The position numbers were made by a program, and so were the translations under genes. A stretch of DNA of 64,000 nucleotides from the NCBI GenBank assembly GCA_023444095.1, contig JAEZRP010000016.1:1-64000 (forward strand), given 5' to 3'. The stretch is from Bacillota bacterium. GTDB lineage: Bacteria > Bacillota > Clostridia > Christensenellales > Aristaeellaceae. This document shows, in pieces, positions 19,054 to 27,976 of the stretch (within the stretch, counting starts at the first letter, position 1; each line of letters opens with the position of its first letter). A model generated the notes under the pieces. That model made no database searches and was not told the origin of the DNA. It was given only the letters and a program-made list of their open reading frames with translations.

Positions 19054-20017
19054 ACCCATTCTGGAGGTCCGGGAACTGACCAAGGCGTTTGGAGCCGTGC
19101 GCGCCCTCTCGGGCGTGAGCTTCTCGGTCTCGCGCGGCGAAACGCTAGGCATCGTGGGCGAGTCCGGTTGCGGCAAGACCACGCTCGGCCGCTCGATCGT
19201 CCGGGGCATCGAGGCCACCTCCGGAGAGGTGATCTACCACCCGGAGAACGGCGCGTCATACGACTTCCTGAAGCTCAAAAAGAAGGAGCTGCAGGCGCGC
19301 CGGAAGGACCTCCAGATGATCTTTCAGGACCCCTACTCCTCGCTTGATCCAAGGATGACGGTCTTTGACATCATCGCGGAACCACTGCGTACCAACTACA
19401 AGCTTCCAAAAGGAGAAGTCGAGCGAAGGGTATTCGAGATGGCGGACTGGACGGGGCTCAACACACAATACCTGCGCAGGTATCCGCACGCCTTCTCCGG
19501 CGGCCAGCGCCAGCGGATCGGCATCGCGCGCGCGCTCGTCTCGCTCCCGAAGCTCATCGTGTGCGACGAGGCGGTTTCCGCGCTCGACGTGTCGATCCAG
19601 GCCCAGATCATCAACCTTTTAAAGGATTTGCAGGGGCGGCTTTCGCTCAGTTACCTGTTCATTTCCCACGCTCTGTCGGTCGTGGAGTACATTTCCGACC
19701 GGATCGCGGTGATGTACCTCGGAAAGATTGTCGAGCTGGCGGACACCGGGGCGCTCTTCCAAAGACCGCTTCACCCCTATACGGAAGCGCTGCTCTCCGC
19801 CGCGCCCAAGCCCGACCCCGACGCGCGCATCGACCGCATTCTGTTGCAGGGCGAGGTCCCGAACCCCGCGCGCCCGCCGCTGGGCTGCGCGTTCCACCCC
19901 CGCTGCCGCTTCGCTCGAGAAATCTGCACGCATACCGCCCCGCCACTCAGGGATGTCGCGGGCGACCGCGCCGTCGCGTGCCACTTTGCGGACGAGCTGG
20001 CGCTCCAGGGCATCTGA
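19046..20017 (+). CDS. ABC importer ATPase, OppF/DppF type (importer 2)
   Basis: This 323-residue ATP-binding subunit has Walker A GESGCGKT, signature FSGGQRQR and Walker B ending DEAVSALD. The switch His sits in SHALSVV where SHDLSVV is usual. The C-terminal region carries the Cys set (LGCAFHPRC ... EIC ... VAC). It starts at ATG 19046 inside the end of the OppD gene (8-base overlap), which indicates translational coupling and subunit pairing. Confidence 0.9.
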   Translation: MREPILEVRELTKAFGAVRALSGVSFSVSRGETLGIVGESGCGKTTLGRSIVRGIEATSGEVIYHPENGASYDFLKLKKKELQARRKDLQMIFQDPYSSLDPRMTVFDIIAEPLRTNYKLPKGEVERRVFEMADWTGLNTQYLRRYPHAFSGGQRQRIGIARALVSLPKLIVCDEAVSALDVSIQAQIINLLKDLQGRLSLSYLFISHALSVVEYISDRIAVMYLGKIVELADTGALFQRPLHPYTEALLSAAPKPDPDARIDRILLQGEVPNPARPPLGCAFHPRCRFAREICTHTAPPLRDVAGDRAVACHFADELALQGI

Positions 20018-20029
20018 CGAGGAGGAAAT

Positions 20030-20563
20030 ATGCACAAATCGACGAGACGGCTGATCGTATGCCTCGACAGCGGCGACACGATCATTGACGAAGGCACGGA
20101 AATCAAGGACGAGAACGGCATCGTTCTCGAGGCGCGCTGCATTCCGGGCGCGGAGGAGGCCGTGCGGGCGCTTCGCGCGCTGGGTTTCCCGCTGGTTATG
20201 ATCGCCGACGGATACCGCGCGTCCTTCGAGCGCGTCTATCATGACAACGGAATGGCGGAGCTGTTCTCCGCGCGCATCTACTCGGAGGATATCGGCGTCG
20301 CAAAGCCCGACGCGCGCATGTTCGAGGCCGCCATCGCTGCTATGGGCTTGACGCGCGCGGATTTTGGCCGTATGATCATGGTGGGCAACAATCTCGCGCG
20401 GGACGTCAAGGGCGCGAACCGGATGGGCATGATCAGCGTCCATCTCGCGTGGACGCCGCGCTATCCCCGCGTCCCGCGGGATGCGGAGGAGGTCCCGCGC
20501 TTCACCATATCAGAGCCCGCGGAACTCGTGCCACTGGTTCTGCGGCTGGAAGCGGAGGCCTGA
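20030..20563 (+). CDS. HAD-superfamily hydrolase-like protein with altered active site
   Basis: This 177-residue protein has the HAD Rossmann core. Motif I reads LDSGDT, with nucleophile D13 but Gly at position +2 where most phosphatases have the acid/base Asp. Motif II reads IADGY, with Ala where Ser or Thr is usual. Motif III Lys is in GVAKPDARMF, and motif IV reads GNNLARDV, with Asn for the first Asp. It follows the ATPase genes by 12 bases with a GAGGAGG site and is co-transcribed with the AraC gene. It may hydrolyse a phosphorylated sugar made from the imported ligand, or may have become a binding protein; sequence alone cannot decide. Confidence 0.75.
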   Translation: MHKSTRRLIVCLDSGDTIIDEGTEIKDENGIVLEARCIPGAEEAVRALRALGFPLVMIADGYRASFERVYHDNGMAELFSARIYSEDIGVAKPDARMFEAAIAAMGLTRADFGRMIMVGNNLARDVKGANRMGMISVHLAWTPRYPRVPRDAEEVPRFTISEPAELVPLVLRLEAEA

Positions 20564-20574
20564 CGGGAGGGCGC

Positions 20575-21531
20575 ATGGAAGGGTACGAGCGCATCATCAT
20601 TGCGCAGCGGGACAAGATCAACATCAGCATCGTCGTGCACGAATGCGGCAGGTACGCCTGCCAGAGCGGGGAACGCGGGCCGCGCGGCTGGAGCGACGCG
20701 TTTTCCCTCTATTACGTGCTCGCGGGAAGGGGCCGGCTCCGCTGGGGACAGAACTGCTTTTCCGCCGATGCGAACGAGGCGTTTCTGATCCACTCGGAGG
20801 CGCCCTACGATCTCGAAGCCGACGAGGAGGAACCGTGGACGCTTCTGTGGGTGGTGTTTTCGGGCTATCTGGTGCGCGATTACATGCGGCGGGCGGGATT
20901 CACGGCGGAGAGCCCGGTGTTCGCCTACCCGGACGATCCCTTTTTCCGGGAGCAGTACGAGGCGATGTTCCGGTACGCCCACAGTTGGCATAACCGCTAC
21001 TGCAAGATCCTCTCCCGCCTGTACGCCCTGATCGCGCGCCAGATTGACATGACGGCGACGAACTTCAAAATCTACGAGAAGTACGGGAACGACTTCACCA
21101 TGCGCCGTGCGCTCGAGTACATCGATCAGCATTATGCGGAGCCGGACATGCGCATCGAGGATGTCGCGCAGTACGTGGGCCTCAGCCGGACGCACTTTCA
21201 CCACGTGTTCCGCGAGATGGTCAAAATGTCGCCGCAGCAATACCTGATCCACTACCGCATGATGCGCGCGGCGGAGCTGATCCGGCTTCACAACACGACG
21301 GTTGCCGAGCTCGCGCGCTGCGTCGGCTACGCGGACCCCTTTCACTTCTCCAAGTCCTTCAAGCAGGTGCACGGCCTTTCCCCCACGGGGTACGCGCGGC
21401 AGATTACCATGAGCCCGGACGTGCTCCGGGATTACCGGATCCAGCTCGGCATCATGCAGGCGCGGATATTGGAACTGGAGGCGGAGAACAGGGAGCTTCA
21501 TTCCAAGGCCGAGGAAAGGAAACGGGAATAA
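20575..21531 (+). CDS. AraC family transcriptional regulator with C-terminal coiled coil
   Basis: This 318-residue protein has an N-terminal cupin-type ligand domain (about 1-170; YYVLAGRGRLRW and EAPYDLEADEEEPW are typical) and a C-terminal AraC DNA-binding domain (about 180-280). The first helix-turn-helix is around IEDVAQYVGLSRTHFHHVF, the second around VAELARCVGYADPFHFSKSF. Unusually, about 35 more residues follow and look like a coiled coil (ILELEAENRELHSKAEERK). The ATG at 20575 follows CGGGAGG at 20564-20570. As last gene of importer operon 2 it probably activates that operon in response to the imported sugar or peptide. Confidence 0.88.
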   Translation: MEGYERIIIAQRDKINISIVVHECGRYACQSGERGPRGWSDAFSLYYVLAGRGRLRWGQNCFSADANEAFLIHSEAPYDLEADEEEPWTLLWVVFSGYLVRDYMRRAGFTAESPVFAYPDDPFFREQYEAMFRYAHSWHNRYCKILSRLYALIARQIDMTATNFKIYEKYGNDFTMRRALEYIDQHYAEPDMRIEDVAQYVGLSRTHFHHVFREMVKMSPQQYLIHYRMMRAAELIRLHNTTVAELARCVGYADPFHFSKSFKQVHGLSPTGYARQITMSPDVLRDYRIQLGIMQARILELEAENRELHSKAEERKRE

Positions 21532-21535
21532 GGAC

Positions 21536-21567
21536 GACCCCTCGCGAACTGTGCGAGGGGTCATTTT
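21536..21567 (+). terminator. Terminator after the AraC gene
   Basis: A perfect 10-base stem (21536-21545 with 21553-21562) is followed by ATTTTT. It also lies right at the end of the convergent gcvPB gene, but the minus side lacks a T-tract. Confidence 0.85.
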
Positions 21568-22974
21568 TCATGGGGCGTATCGGAGGATCGGCTTGCGCGC
21601 CGCGCCGACCTCGTCGAGCCGCCGCACGGGGGTATGAAGGGGCGCATCGCGCAGGCTTTGCGGATCGTTCTCCGCAGCCCTTCGCAGCTTGATGAGCAGC
21701 TCCGCGACCTCGTCGAGCGTCTCCTTCGACTCCGTCTCGGTAGGCTCCACCATCAGCGCCTCGTGGACGATCAGCGGGAAGTACATGGTGGGCGGATGGA
21801 TGCCGTGGTCGAGCATCGCCTTTGCGACGTCCAGCGCGGAGACGCCCGTCTCCTTCTTGAGCTTTTCGAGCGTCATCACGAACTCGTGCATGCAGGATCC
21901 GGCATACGCCATGTCGTAGGCACCCTTGAGAAGCGTCATCATGTAATTGGCGTTGAGAACCGCGTTTTCGGAAACCTCCCGAAGCCCCTCCCCGCCGAGG
22001 GTGAGGATGTAGGTCAGCGCGCGCACGACCACCAGGAACTGGCCGTAGAACGCCCGCACCTGTCCGATGCTTTCATCGCCGCCGCCCTCTCCAAGCGCGC
22101 TTCCCGGCAGGAAATTTTTCAGGAACTCCTTGCAGCCCACAGGCCCGCTGCCCGGACCGCCGCCGCCGTGCGGGGTGGAGAACGTCTTGTGAAGGTTCAG
22201 GTGCACCACGTCGAAGCCCATGTCGCCCGGACGCGCGACGCCCATGATCGCGTTCAGGTTCGCGCCGTCGTAGTAGACAAGTCCGCCCGCCGCGTGCACG
22301 ATCTGGGAAATCCGTCGAATGTTTTTCTCAAAGAGTCCGACCGTGTTGGGGTTTGTGAGCATGAGCCCCGCGGTGTCGGGGCCGACGGCGGCCGCAAGGG
22401 CATCCAGATCGACCAGCCCGTCCGCGCCGGATGGGATGTTGACGACGGAGAAGCCCGCCATCGCCGCGCTCGCGGGGTTGGTGCCGTGCGCGGAGTCGGG
22501 AACGATGATCTTTTTCCGTGCCTCGTCGCCGCGTGAAAGGTGATAAGCCCGCATGAGAAGAAGGCCAGTGAGCTCGCCGTGCGCGCCCGCCGCAGGCTGG
22601 AACGACATCGCGTCCATCCCCGTGACCTCGCACAGATACCTCTCGCACAATGAGAACACCTCGGCACAGCCCGCGACCGTCTCCCTCGGCTGGAGCGGAT
22701 GGATGTCCGCAAAGCCGGGAAGCGCCGCGATCTCCTCGTTGATCCGGGGATTGTACTTCATCGTGCAGGAGCCGAGCGGGTAAAAGCCGTCGTTGACGCC
22801 ATGCGTCTCGCGAGCAAGCCCGGTGTAGTGCCTGCTGATGTCGGTTTCGGAAAGCTCCGGCAGCATGGGGGCCGCGTCGCGCGCCTCCGCCTTGAGCTCG
22901 TAGGCCGGCACGTCGCACGCCGAAAGAAGCGAGCACCTTCTGCCCTTCACGCTCTTTTCAAAGATCAGCTTCAT
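21568..22974 (-). CDS. gcvPB: Glycine dehydrogenase (decarboxylating), subunit 2
   Basis: This 469-residue protein is the C-terminal half of the pyridoxal-phosphate P protein of the glycine cleavage system, which decarboxylates glycine and passes the aminomethyl group to GcvH. The PLP-lysine motif is clear (HLNLHKTFSTPHGGGGPGSG, near residue 265), as is the early block HYTGLARE ... YPLGSCTMKYNPRINE. The ATG at 22974 follows AAGGGAG and overlaps the gcvPA stop in an ATGA. Longer in-frame starts lie inside gcvPA. Confidence 0.95.
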   Translation of the reverse strand: MKLIFEKSVKGRRCSLLSACDVPAYELKAEARDAAPMLPELSETDISRHYTGLARETHGVNDGFYPLGSCTMKYNPRINEEIAALPGFADIHPLQPRETVAGCAEVFSLCERYLCEVTGMDAMSFQPAAGAHGELTGLLLMRAYHLSRGDEARKKIIVPDSAHGTNPASAAMAGFSVVNIPSGADGLVDLDALAAAVGPDTAGLMLTNPNTVGLFEKNIRRISQIVHAAGGLVYYDGANLNAIMGVARPGDMGFDVVHLNLHKTFSTPHGGGGPGSGPVGCKEFLKNFLPGSALGEGGGDESIGQVRAFYGQFLVVVRALTYILTLGGEGLREVSENAVLNANYMMTLLKGAYDMAYAGSCMHEFVMTLEKLKKETGVSALDVAKAMLDHGIHPPTMYFPLIVHEALMVEPTETESKETLDEVAELLIKLRRAAENDPQSLRDAPLHTPVRRLDEVGAARKPILRYAP

Positions 22975-24299
22975 CGCGCACCGCTCCCTTCGCATGCCGC
23001 GCGGACGATATCGACCGCCGCGTCCAGCTCTTCCCTGGAAACCGCTTCCGTCGCGCACCACAGGATGCCGCCCTCAACGGGCAGACCGCCCAGAATGCCC
23101 GCCTGCGCGAGCGCCGCCAGCACGTCCTCCGCCGGGACGGGGAGGATCGTCGCGAACTCGTGAAAGAACTCACCGGAATGGACGCGCTCGACCCCTTCGA
23201 TTTCGCAAAGCCGTTCGCACAGGTAGTGGGCCTTCGCCGCGCACTGGCGCGCGACCTCCGCGAGGCCGTCGGGACCCATCGAAGCCATGTAGACCGCTGC
23301 CGTCATGGCGCAGAGTGCCTCGTTGGAACAAATGTTGCTCGAGGCCTTCTCGCGGCGGATGTGCTGCTCGCGCGCCTGCAGCGTCAGAACGAACGCGCGC
23401 TTTCCGTCGACGTCGCGCGTCTCGCCCACGATGCGCCCCGGAAGCCTGCGCATGAGCGCGGTCTTCGCGGCCATGAAGCCCAGATATGGCCCGCCATAGG
23501 AGAGCGGCATGCCGAGGGGCTGTCCCTCGCCGACGGCGATGTCGGCCCCGTACGCGGCGGGCGTCTTAAGAACCCCGAGCGAGATGGGGTTGACGCCCAT
23601 GACGAACTTCGCGCCCGCGCCGTGCGCGAGCCTGCAAACCTCTTCTGCGTCCTCGATGAGCCCATTGAAATTCGGCTGCTGGAGATAGACGCAGGAGACG
23701 GTCCCGTCGAGCATGTCGGCAAGCGCGGCGGGGTCCGTAACGCCGTCCCGCGCGGGAATGACCGCAAGCTGTCCGCCCGCGCCCTCACAATAGGTGCGCA
23801 TGGTCGCGATCACGTCGGGATGCGCGGCTGCGGAAACGAGCGCCTTTACGCGCTTTCCCTCCCGGCACATCGCGGCGGCCTCGGCGGCGGCGCTCGCCCC
23901 GTCGTACACGGAGGCATTCGAAACGTCCATGTCGGTGAGCGCGCAGATCATGGTCTGGTACTCGAAGATCGACTGGAGAACGCCCTGGCTGATCTCCGCC
24001 TGATAGGGCGTGTAGGCCGTCACGAATTCCTCCTTTGCGGTTACGTACTTCACGATGGAGGGAATGTAATGCCTGTACGCACCCGCGCCGCGCAGAACGG
24101 TCGGGAACACCCTGTTCTTCGCGGCGATCGCGCCCATCGCGCGGCGGGCTCTTTGCTCGCTCATGCCCGGCGGGATGTCGAGCGGCCGGTTCAGCCGCAC
24201 GTCCTCGGGGATGCCCGCGAACAGCTCCGACACGGAGGAAACGCCGATCGCGGCAAGCATCTCTCTTCTCTGTTCCTCCGTCGAGGGGATATAGCTCAT
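22971..24299 (-). CDS. gcvPA: Glycine dehydrogenase (decarboxylating), subunit 1
   Basis: This 442-residue protein is the N-terminal half of the P protein. It begins MSYIPSTEEQRREML, typical of split clostridial and bacillar GcvPA, and contains YTPYQAEISQGVLQ and the G-E-G-Q-P-L-G-M-P-L-S-Y-G-G-P block. It has no PLP lysine, as expected, and forms the active enzyme with GcvPB. It starts one base after the gcvH stop, so the genes are tightly coupled. Confidence 0.95.
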   Translation of the reverse strand: MSYIPSTEEQRREMLAAIGVSSVSELFAGIPEDVRLNRPLDIPPGMSEQRARRAMGAIAAKNRVFPTVLRGAGAYRHYIPSIVKYVTAKEEFVTAYTPYQAEISQGVLQSIFEYQTMICALTDMDVSNASVYDGASAAAEAAAMCREGKRVKALVSAAAHPDVIATMRTYCEGAGGQLAVIPARDGVTDPAALADMLDGTVSCVYLQQPNFNGLIEDAEEVCRLAHGAGAKFVMGVNPISLGVLKTPAAYGADIAVGEGQPLGMPLSYGGPYLGFMAAKTALMRRLPGRIVGETRDVDGKRAFVLTLQAREQHIRREKASSNICSNEALCAMTAAVYMASMGPDGLAEVARQCAAKAHYLCERLCEIEGVERVHSGEFFHEFATILPVPAEDVLAALAQAGILGGLPVEGGILWCATEAVSREELDAAVDIVRAACEGSGAR

Positions 24300-24300
24300 G

Positions 24301-24684
24301 TTACTTCTCCTCCGCCTCGACAAAGAGTGCGTATTCCTCGGCGGTGAGCATCTCCTCTTTGCCGGTGACGTTTTCGATCCTTGCGATCCACGCGCCGTAT
24401 GGATCCTCGTTGATCTTTTCAGGCGCGTCGAGCAGCGCCTCGTTCACCTCGGCGACCACGCCGGTCACGGGACAGAACACGTCGGACACGGCCTTCACGG
24501 ACTCGACGTTGGCAAACGGCTTTCCGGCTTCGGTTTCGGCGCCAACGGCGGGCAGGTCCACAAAGACCAAATCGCCGAGGCTGTGCTGCGCGTAGTCCGT
24601 CAGGCCCACGGTGGCGGTGTTGTCGGCCTCGAGACGCACCCATTCATGCGACCTTGTGTAGCTGAGCTCCTGCGGATTTTTCAT
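24301..24684 (-). CDS. gcvH: Glycine cleavage system H protein
   Basis: This 127-residue lipoyl carrier shuttles the aminomethyl group between the P and T proteins. K64 in ESVKAVSD is the lipoylation site, and the family end (LFVEAEEK-like helix) is present. It lies 23 bases after gcvT. The fourth protein of the system (L, dihydrolipoyl dehydrogenase) is not in this window. Confidence 0.95.
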   Translation of the reverse strand: MKNPQELSYTRSHEWVRLEADNTATVGLTDYAQHSLGDLVFVDLPAVGAETEAGKPFANVESVKAVSDVFCPVTGVVAEVNEALLDAPEKINEDPYGAWIARIENVTGKEEMLTAEEYALFVEAEEK

Positions 24685-24707
24685 CAGAAACGCCCCCTGT
24701 CTGTATT

Positions 24708-25793
24708 CTATCCCCTTTTATAAAACGGAAGCGGCACGATTTGCGCCTCCACCCTGCGGCCGCGAATCTCCACCTCGACGGTTCTTCCGACCTCTGCAAA
24801 CGCCGCGGCTACGAGCGCCATTGCCGCCGGATAACCCAGGTACGGGCAATACGTGCCGGAGGTCGTCGCGCCGATGGCGCAGCCTTCCGCGTACACCGGG
24901 CAGTGCTCGCGGGCGATGCCGCGTCCAATGAGCCTGAGCCCCACGCGCCGGAGCTTCGGTGTGCCCGCGTCGACGAGCGCCTGCTTTCCGACAAAGTCCG
25001 CCTTGCCGAGCTTGACGAAAACGTCGAGGCTCGTCTCGAAGGGCGTCGTCTCCTCGTCCATCTCGTGGCCGTAGAGCGGCATGGCGGCCTCGAGTCGAAG
25101 CGTGTCGCGCGCGCCAAGACCGCAGGGGATCAGTCCGTCCTCCGCGCCGGCTCCGAGAAGCGCGTCCCACAGAGCGGGCGCGTCCCCGGCGGCACAGTAG
25201 AGTTCCAACCCGTCCTCGCCCGTATATCCCGTGCGGGAAACGAGGCAGGAGACGCCCGCGACGTCCGCCTTGTCCTTGAAGCGGTAGTAGCGCGACGGGA
25301 TGTTCCCGGACGCGGAGAGCTTTTCAAAGATCGCGAGCGCGCGAGGCCCCTGCAACGCAAGCTGGGCGATGGAATCGGAGATGTCCTCGAACGCGCAGTC
25401 GCCAAAAAGGTGTGCGCGCATCCATTCGACGTCCTTCTCCCGGTTGGCGGCGTTGACGACCAGAAGGTAATCATCCTCCCCGCGCCGATAAACGAGAAGA
25501 TCGTCCACCACGCCACCCCGCTCGTTGCACATCGGGCTGTAGCGCACCTGTCCGTCCTTCATGCCGGAGCAGTCGTTGGTGACGATCTTCTGAACATTCT
25601 CGAGGGCGTCCTTGCCCTTGTAAGTCACTTCCCCCATGTGGGACACGTCGAAGAGCCCGCAGGCCGTGCGCACGGCCATGTGTTCCTTGATGATGCCGGT
25701 CGGGTACTCCACGGGCAGGAGATAGCCCGCGAACGGTACGATCTTCCCGGCGAGGGCGACGTGGCGGTCATACAGCGGCGTCTTGCATTCCAT
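24708..25793 (-). CDS. gcvT: Glycine cleavage system aminomethyltransferase (T protein)
   Basis: This 361-residue protein transfers the one-carbon unit from GcvH to tetrahydrofolate and releases ammonia. Typical blocks are FAGYLLPVEYPTGIIKEH, FDVSHMGE near the N-terminus, and GYTGEDGLELYC in the middle. The ATG at 25793 follows GGGAGG (plus 25803-25808) and is the first start after the riboswitch terminator. It heads the operon gcvT-gcvH-gcvPA-gcvPB. Confidence 0.95.
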   Translation of the reverse strand: MECKTPLYDRHVALAGKIVPFAGYLLPVEYPTGIIKEHMAVRTACGLFDVSHMGEVTYKGKDALENVQKIVTNDCSGMKDGQVRYSPMCNERGGVVDDLLVYRRGEDDYLLVVNAANREKDVEWMRAHLFGDCAFEDISDSIAQLALQGPRALAIFEKLSASGNIPSRYYRFKDKADVAGVSCLVSRTGYTGEDGLELYCAAGDAPALWDALLGAGAEDGLIPCGLGARDTLRLEAAMPLYGHEMDEETTPFETSLDVFVKLGKADFVGKQALVDAGTPKLRRVGLRLIGRGIAREHCPVYAEGCAIGATTSGTYCPYLGYPAAMALVAAAFAEVGRTVEVEIRGRRVEAQIVPLPFYKRG

Positions 25794-25823
25794 TTCCGGT
25801 TGCCTCCCATGTGATTCAATAAA

Positions 25824-25873
25824 CAAAAATAGAGACGGGCAGGCGACGATTCCCTCGTCGCCGGCACATCTCT
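25824..25873 (-). terminator. Riboswitch-controlled intrinsic terminator before gcvT
   Basis: On the minus strand a long imperfect hairpin (plus 25831-25849 with 25855-25873, 5-base loop) is followed by five T residues. Its outer 5' arm (AGAGA) is part of the 3' strand of the second glycine aptamer, so aptamer folding and terminator folding compete. Glycine binding would favour read-through into gcvT. Confidence 0.8.
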
Positions 25874-26052
25874 GTTTCCTTACCTGAAAGATTCCCTTAT
25901 AAGCGGGCTATAAGGTTGCTTCTTCGGTGCATGTCCGCCTCGGGCGCGCGCCCTGTGCGACTCTGCTTTCCAGAGTTTCGTCGGAATCCAGTCCTTTCGC
26001 CTGAGAGCTTCTGCCTGTTCCCCTTCGGCGACGCCGGAGCGTTCTCTCCTGA
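25867..26052 (-). ncRNA. Tandem glycine riboswitch
   Basis: The gcvT leader carries two glycine aptamers. The first has GGAGAG (plus about 26044-26049), a GCCGAAGGGG block and the hallmark CTCTCAGGCGAAAGGAC (plus 25991-26007). The second has CACCGAAGAAGC and CTTTCAGGTAAGG with ACAGAG (plus 25870-25890). The two are joined by a short linker, the usual architecture. The position just before the glycine cleavage operon and the terminator after it fit glycine-dependent activation. Confidence 0.92.
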
Positions 26053-26126
26053 ATTCTTCATCCGAATATTCGATTTTTCACCCGAATGATGGGGCGCTCG
26101 CATGCCGCGCCGTTCGTGTTTCCTGT

Positions 26127-26155
26127 ATTCTATTCCCTCCGCCACCGGATGTCAA
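26127..26155 (-). promoter_or_regulatory. SigA-type promoter of the glycine cleavage operon
   Basis: A consensus TTGACA (plus 26150-26155) and TAGAAT (plus 26127-26132) are 17 bases apart on the minus strand. The transcript would begin near 26120 and carry the glycine riboswitch in a leader of about 325 bases. Confidence 0.9.
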
Positions 26156-26175
26156 GAGAAAATCACATTACCAAA

Positions 26176-27243
26176 TCATGAACGCCCGTGGGAGAGCGCG
26201 TCGAAGATTCCGAGGATGTACTGGCTCCCCAGCGCCCGGTCATATAGCCCGTAGCCGGGCATCGCCACCTCGCCCCAGATGGCGCGGCCGTGGTCGGGGC
26301 GGATGGGGCCTTTGAAGCCGATTTCGACGAGCGCGCGCACGATCTCCACCATGTCGAGCGAGCCGTCAGCCGCGTAGTGCGCCGCCTCCTCGAAGACGCC
26401 AGGCGCGATGTGCTTGGTGTTCCGCACGTGCGCGAAGTGCACGCGGCCCTTTAGGGACCGGATGATGTCCGGAATGTCGTTTTCCGGATTCGAGCCGAGG
26501 CTGCCCGTGCACAGCGTCACGCCGTTGTGCGGGTTCGGCACCGCTTCCATGAGGCGGAGGATGTCTGACTTGTTCTTCACGATGCGCGGGAGCCCGAACA
26601 CGCTCCACGCCGGATCGTCCATGTGGATAGCCATGTTGACGTTATTCGCGTCGCACGCGGGCATGACAGCCTTTAAAAAATAGACGAGATTCTCAAACAG
26701 CCGCTTCTCGTCGAGGCCCTCATAGAGTGCGAACAACTCCCGAATTTTTGCCATGCGCTCCGGCTCCCAGCCCGCAAGCCGGAAACCGTTGCTGTCCGTG
26801 CCCATGTGCTCGAACATCCGCGCGGGGTCGATCCGGTCGATCAGCTTCTGATCGTACGCCATCACCGTCGCGCCGTCCGGACGCTTTTTCCGAAGCTCCG
26901 AGCGCGTCCAGTCGAACACGGGCATGAAGTTGTAGCAGATCATGCGGACGTCCAGAGCGCCCAGCTTCTCGATCGTGCGGATGTAGTTTTCGATGTATCG
27001 GTCCCGCTCGGGCGCGCCGACCTTAATGGCGTCGCACACGTTGACGCTCTCAATGCCCAGGAGCCGCAGACCCGCGTCCTCGATCTGCGCCTTGAGCCTC
27101 CGGATGGCCGAAAGCTCCCACTCTTCGCCGGGCACGGCGTCGTACAGCCCGCTCACCACGCCCACAACGCCCGGAATCTGCCGGATCTGCCACAGCTTGA
27201 CGGAGTCGAATTCCTCGCCAAACCAGCGCAACGTCATCTTCAT
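26176..27243 (-). CDS. uxuA: Mannonate dehydratase
   Basis: This 355-residue enzyme removes water from D-mannonate to give 2-keto-3-deoxygluconate, a step in glucuronate breakdown. Family features are clear: MTLRWFGEEFDSVKLWQIRQIPG at the start, the metal-site region with C-Y-N-F-M-P-V-F-D-W, HMDDPAW, and R-P-D-H-G-R near the C-terminus. Its ATG overlaps the stop of the GntR gene (ATGA). It is the last gene of the TRAP-GntR-UxuA operon; later pathway enzymes are not in this window. Confidence 0.95.
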   Translation of the reverse strand: MKMTLRWFGEEFDSVKLWQIRQIPGVVGVVSGLYDAVPGEEWELSAIRRLKAQIEDAGLRLLGIESVNVCDAIKVGAPERDRYIENYIRTIEKLGALDVRMICYNFMPVFDWTRSELRKKRPDGATVMAYDQKLIDRIDPARMFEHMGTDSNGFRLAGWEPERMAKIRELFALYEGLDEKRLFENLVYFLKAVMPACDANNVNMAIHMDDPAWSVFGLPRIVKNKSDILRLMEAVPNPHNGVTLCTGSLGSNPENDIPDIIRSLKGRVHFAHVRNTKHIAPGVFEEAAHYAADGSLDMVEIVRALVEIGFKGPIRPDHGRAIWGEVAMPGYGLYDRALGSQYILGIFDALSHGRS

Positions 27244-27953
27244 TGCCGCAACTCCCGTTTTGTGAATTCCGCCGCACGCGGCTTGAAATAGTCCGGGTAG
27301 CCTTCCCGAAGCGATGCCTCGTCGATCCGGTAGCGGCTCAGGTGTTTGTCCATGATCCGCCGGGCTTCCGGCGCGTCCCGCCGCGCGATGGCGTCCACGA
27401 TCGCCGCGTGATCCTCCACGATCTTCAAGTCCTTTACCGTCCGGAGCGACAGATTCCGCACCCGGTCAAAATGGATGGACATCCAGCGGATCATCTCGCA
27501 CGCCTGCTCCTTCTGCGCGAAACCGAACAGCATGCCGTGAAACGCATTGTCCAACTCGTAGAGCAGGTCGGGGTTTTCGCGCTTCAAGGCGTACTCCTGA
27601 TCGGCGAGGTTCTCGCGCAGCGCGCAAAGCGCGGAGGGCGCAAGCGTCTGGCACAGAAGCTCGACCACGGCGCACTCCAGCACGGTCCGGATGAAGCGGG
27701 CCTCTTCCACCATCGAGTAATCGATCAGGGAGATCCGGCTGCCGCGCTGGGGGTAGATCTCGACGATGCGCACCTTTGAGAGGTCCAGAAGCGCCTCGCG
27801 CACGGGCGTGCGCGAAAGGCCCATTTGCTCAGCCAGTTCGCTTTCCGAGACCATGCTCCCCGGCGCGAGGTCGAGACTGATGATGTTGTGCTTCAGCGTG
27901 CGGAGCGCGTAGTCGCGCCCCGTCTCGCGAGTTTGTCTTGCGGGAATGAACAT
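27240..27953 (-). CDS. GntR family (FadR/UxuR-like) transcriptional regulator
   Basis: This 237-residue protein has an N-terminal winged helix (LAEQMGLSRTPVREALLDL, about residues 40-60) and a C-terminal all-helical FCD-type ligand domain with the usual metal-binding pattern (D-x-x-x-H ... H ... H). The ATG at 27953 has a GTGAGG site; a longer open frame upstream lies antisense-like within the transporter end and is not credible. It overlaps uxuA by 4 bases and follows the TRAP gene by 23 bases, so it most likely controls this uronate operon, probably as a repressor released by a uronate-derived compound. Confidence 0.9.
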   Translation of the reverse strand: MFIPARQTRETGRDYALRTLKHNIISLDLAPGSMVSESELAEQMGLSRTPVREALLDLSKVRIVEIYPQRGSRISLIDYSMVEEARFIRTVLECAVVELLCQTLAPSALCALRENLADQEYALKRENPDLLYELDNAFHGMLFGFAQKEQACEMIRWMSIHFDRVRNLSLRTVKDLKIVEDHAAIVDAIARRDAPEARRIMDKHLSRYRIDEASLREGYPDYFKPRAAEFTKRELRQ

Positions 27954-27976
27954 CGTTACCTCACTCTCGCGCGCCG

